Assembly: GCA_900554595.1 (NCBI GenBank)
Contig: USHZ01000026.1
Location: 1 to 15,646 of the forward strand
Origin: an uncultured Collinsella sp.
GTDB lineage: Bacteria; Actinomycetota; Coriobacteriia; Coriobacteriales; Coriobacteriaceae
Length of the DNA stretch: 15,646 nucleotides
Direction: 5' to 3'
Shown: in pieces, positions 13,951 through 15,646 of the stretch
Position numbering within the stretch: the stretch's first letter is position 1
Layout: the number at the start of each line of letters is the position of its first letter
The notes under the pieces: generated by a model
The model's database searches: none
The model's input: only the letters and a program-made list of their open reading frames with translations
What the model was told of the DNA's origin: nothing
Made by a program: the position numbers and the translations under genes

Positions 13951-15330
13951 CTAATGCACAAACATACGCACGAACTTGTGCTTCCAGCTTGCGTAGGGCG
14001 CATACCGAAACGGCACGTCCAGCCAGGTTACCTTGTTCACGATGCTCTTCTTGTGGCTAAACGTATCGAAGCTCTCGCGGCCATGGTACTGGCCCATACC
14101 GCTCGCACCCATGCCGCCGAAGCCCATATGGCTCGTAGCCAAGTGCATGATCGTGTCGTTAACGCAGCCGCCGCCAAAGGGCACGTAGCGCACAAAGCGC
14201 TCCTGAACTGCGCGATCCTGGCTAAAGATATACAGGGCCAGCGGCGTCGGACGATCTGCAATAAACGCCTCGGCCTCATCCAGGCTCTCAAACGTCAGCA
14301 CCGGCAAGATGGGACCGAAAATCTCTTCCTGCATCACGGCGTCCTCAGGCGCCACGCCGTCTAGGATCGTCGGCTCAATCTTGAGCGACGACTCGCGCGC
14401 CGTGCCTCCCAGCACAACCTTGTCGGGGTCGATCAGCCCGCGTACGCGCGCGAAATGCTTGGCGTTGACAATATGACCGTAGTCCTCGTTGTCGAGCGGG
14501 TGCTCGCCAAACATGCGACGGGCCTCCTCCTTGATGAGTCCCAGCAGCTCGTCGTGCACGCGCGTATCGACCAGCAGGTAGTCGGGCGCCACGCAGGTCT
14601 GCCCTACGTTGAGCCATTTACCAAAGGCGATACGCCGTGCCGCGACCTTCAAGTTTGCCGTCGCATCCACGATGCAGGGGCTCTTGCCGCCCAGCTCAAG
14701 CGTCACGGGCGTGAGGTTTTTGCTCGCGCGCTCCATGACGAGCTTGCCGACCGGAACGCTACCGGTAAAGAAGATCTTGTCCCAGCTCTCGTCGAGCAGC
14801 GCCTCGTTCTCGGCACGCCCGCCTTCGACGACCGTCACCAGGCGCGGATCAAATGCTTCCTCGCAAATCTGCCTGAGCACCGCGCTCGATGCCGGAGCAT
14901 AGGCACTCGGCTTGATGACCACGGTATTGCCCGCGGCAAGGGCGCCGGCAAGCGGCTCGAGCGTTAGCAAAAACGGGTAGTTCCAGGGCGCCATAATGAG
15001 CGTGACGCCATAGGGCACGGCTTGCGTTTTGCACACACTCACGGCGTTGGCGAGGTCACACGGACGCAGGCGCGGACGGCTCCATCGAGCCACATGCGCA
15101 ATCTGATGACGAATCTCGGAAAGCGAGGTGCCGATCTCACACATATAGGCCTCGTCATGCGACTTTCCCAAATCGGTCTTGAGCGCATGGGCAATATCGG
15201 TCTCGTGTGCTCGCACCGCCTCGCGCAGGCGCACGAGGGCGCGACGTCGAGCATCGACATCAAACGTGGCGTGCGTCTTAAAGTAGGCGCGCTGTTCGCC
15301 GACAATGCGCGCGATTTCCTCGGTGTTCAT
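13951..15330 (-). CDS. NAD(P)-dependent aldehyde dehydrogenase, class 3-like
   Basis: The 459-residue protein is close to the usual length of class 3 aldehyde dehydrogenases, which lack the N-terminal extension of class 1/2 enzymes. The cofactor-binding segment APWNYPF (114-120) is followed by VIKPSAYAP (138-146) and FFTGSVPVGK (187-196). The catalytic glutamate is E212 in LELGGKSP (211-218) and the nucleophile is C246 in NVGQTCVAPDY (241-251). EEIFGPILPV and a GxGxSGMGxYHG-like stretch (MGASGMGQYHGRESF) complete the family. It should oxidise aldehydes to acids, probably cytoplasmic. The substrate is unknown. AGGAGGG lies three bases before the ATG and overlaps the stop codon of the upstream alcohol dehydrogenase, so the two form one operon. 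A strong terminator follows the gene. Confidence 0.93.
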   Translation of the reverse strand: MNTEEIARIVGEQRAYFKTHATFDVDARRRALVRLREAVRAHETDIAHALKTDLGKSHDEAYMCEIGTSLSEIRHQIAHVARWSRPRLRPCDLANAVSVCKTQAVPYGVTLIMAPWNYPFLLTLEPLAGALAAGNTVVIKPSAYAPASSAVLRQICEEAFDPRLVTVVEGGRAENEALLDESWDKIFFTGSVPVGKLVMERASKNLTPVTLELGGKSPCIVDATANLKVAARRIAFGKWLNVGQTCVAPDYLLVDTRVHDELLGLIKEEARRMFGEHPLDNEDYGHIVNAKHFARVRGLIDPDKVVLGGTARESSLKIEPTILDGVAPEDAVMQEEIFGPILPVLTFESLDEAEAFIADRPTPLALYIFSQDRAVQERFVRYVPFGGGCVNDTIMHLATSHMGFGGMGASGMGQYHGRESFDTFSHKKSIVNKVTWLDVPFRYAPYASWKHKFVRMFVH

Positions 15331-15338
15331 GGGCCCTC

Positions 15339-15646
15339 CTAGTTCTCATCCTCAAACATACCACCCGCGACGACCTCGTACATACGCTCGAGCTCCAAAC
15401 GGTCCATCAAAAGTGGAACGGGGTATAGCGGATTGGCCTCGGCATCGGCATGGGCCGCCATTTGCGGAATATCGGAGCGGCGAATGCCCGTCACATATTT
15501 GGGAATGCCCAAGGCGGCATTCATGCGGTCGACCCAATCGATAAAGGCCTCGGCCGCAAGACTGTCCCGCGCGTTAGCCGGCGCGATACCGGCCATGCGA
15601 GCAAGATCGGCAAGCTTGGGGGCGGCGGCGTCACCATAAGCGCGAA
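15339..15646 (-). CDS. Iron-containing alcohol dehydrogenase, C-terminal end (5' part outside window)
   Basis: The frame is open to the window edge, giving about 101 C-terminal residues. The segment reads LADLARMAG, then an insertion, FIDWVDRMNAALGIPKYV, then RRSDIPQMAAHADAEANPLY. This matches the end of the helical domain of group III iron-dependent alcohol dehydrogenases: L-G-I-P, then D-I-P-x-M-A-x-x-A, then N-P at the usual spacing. The metal-binding histidines and the nucleotide fold lie outside the window. The gene stops eight bases before the aldehyde dehydrogenase ATG, and its stop codon overlaps that gene's ribosome site. The pair would carry an alcohol to an aldehyde and then to an acid, or run in the reverse direction. 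An in-frame ATG at 15596 is internal and not the true start. Confidence 0.8.
   Translation of the reverse strand, partial: RAYGDAAAPKLADLARMAGIAPANARDSLAAEAFIDWVDRMNAALGIPKYVTGIRRSDIPQMAAHADAEANPLYPVPLLMDRLELERMYEVVAGGMFEDEN

Overview
The window looks like chromosomal DNA from a GC-rich actinobacterium. Gene content, strong Shine-Dalgarno sites and a DUF3516-type Ski2-like helicase suggest a Coriobacteriia member, perhaps Collinsella-like. This placement is inference from gene style; there is no rRNA or marker gene to confirm it. I see no tRNA or rRNA genes, CRISPR array, insertion sequence or phage segment. The region appears to be densely coded core or soft-core DNA.

Layout. A plus-strand Lhr-like helicase (3' part only) ends at 998. 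It converges on a minus-strand block running from 5523 down to 1025: an XRE-family regulator with a membrane hairpin, a DUF4097 beta-repeat membrane protein, the radical-SAM/GNAT enzyme Elp3, and a spermidine-synthase-like SAM-fold protein. A divergent intergenic region (5524-5790) separates this block from a plus-strand block: a Trm9-like SAM methyltransferase (5791-6663), a TrmB-like tRNA m7G methyltransferase (6782-7621) and a large DUF3516 helicase (7720-10401). A bidirectional terminator (10422-10463) separates these from a minus-strand run: a DUF2130 coiled-coil protein with a nuclease-like core, a calcineurin-like phosphoesterase, a 59-residue charged protein and a HIRAN-domain protein. 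A 425-base gap then holds one 27-codon hydrophobic peptide gene that is easily missed. The window ends with an aldehyde dehydrogenase and the C-terminal end of an iron-containing alcohol dehydrogenase, which form an operon.

How the genes may work together. Three genes point to tRNA modification. Elp3 makes the cm5U34 wobble base in other organisms. The plus-strand methyltransferase carries the F-S-x-T-R-x-x-P-W-P signature of Trm9/ALKBH8-type enzymes, which methylate cm5U34 to mcm5U34. TrmB modifies G46. Finding Elp3 and a Trm9-like protein about 2 kb apart in a bacterium suggests a eukaryote/archaea-style wobble-uridine pathway, and this is the most interesting point in the window. elp3 also appears to be transcribed as a leaderless mRNA from a -10 box that sits against the terminator of the gene before it. 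The XRE regulator and the DUF4097 protein overlap by ATGA and probably form an envelope-related regulator/effector pair. The terminal ADH-ALDH pair would interconvert alcohols, aldehydes and acids.
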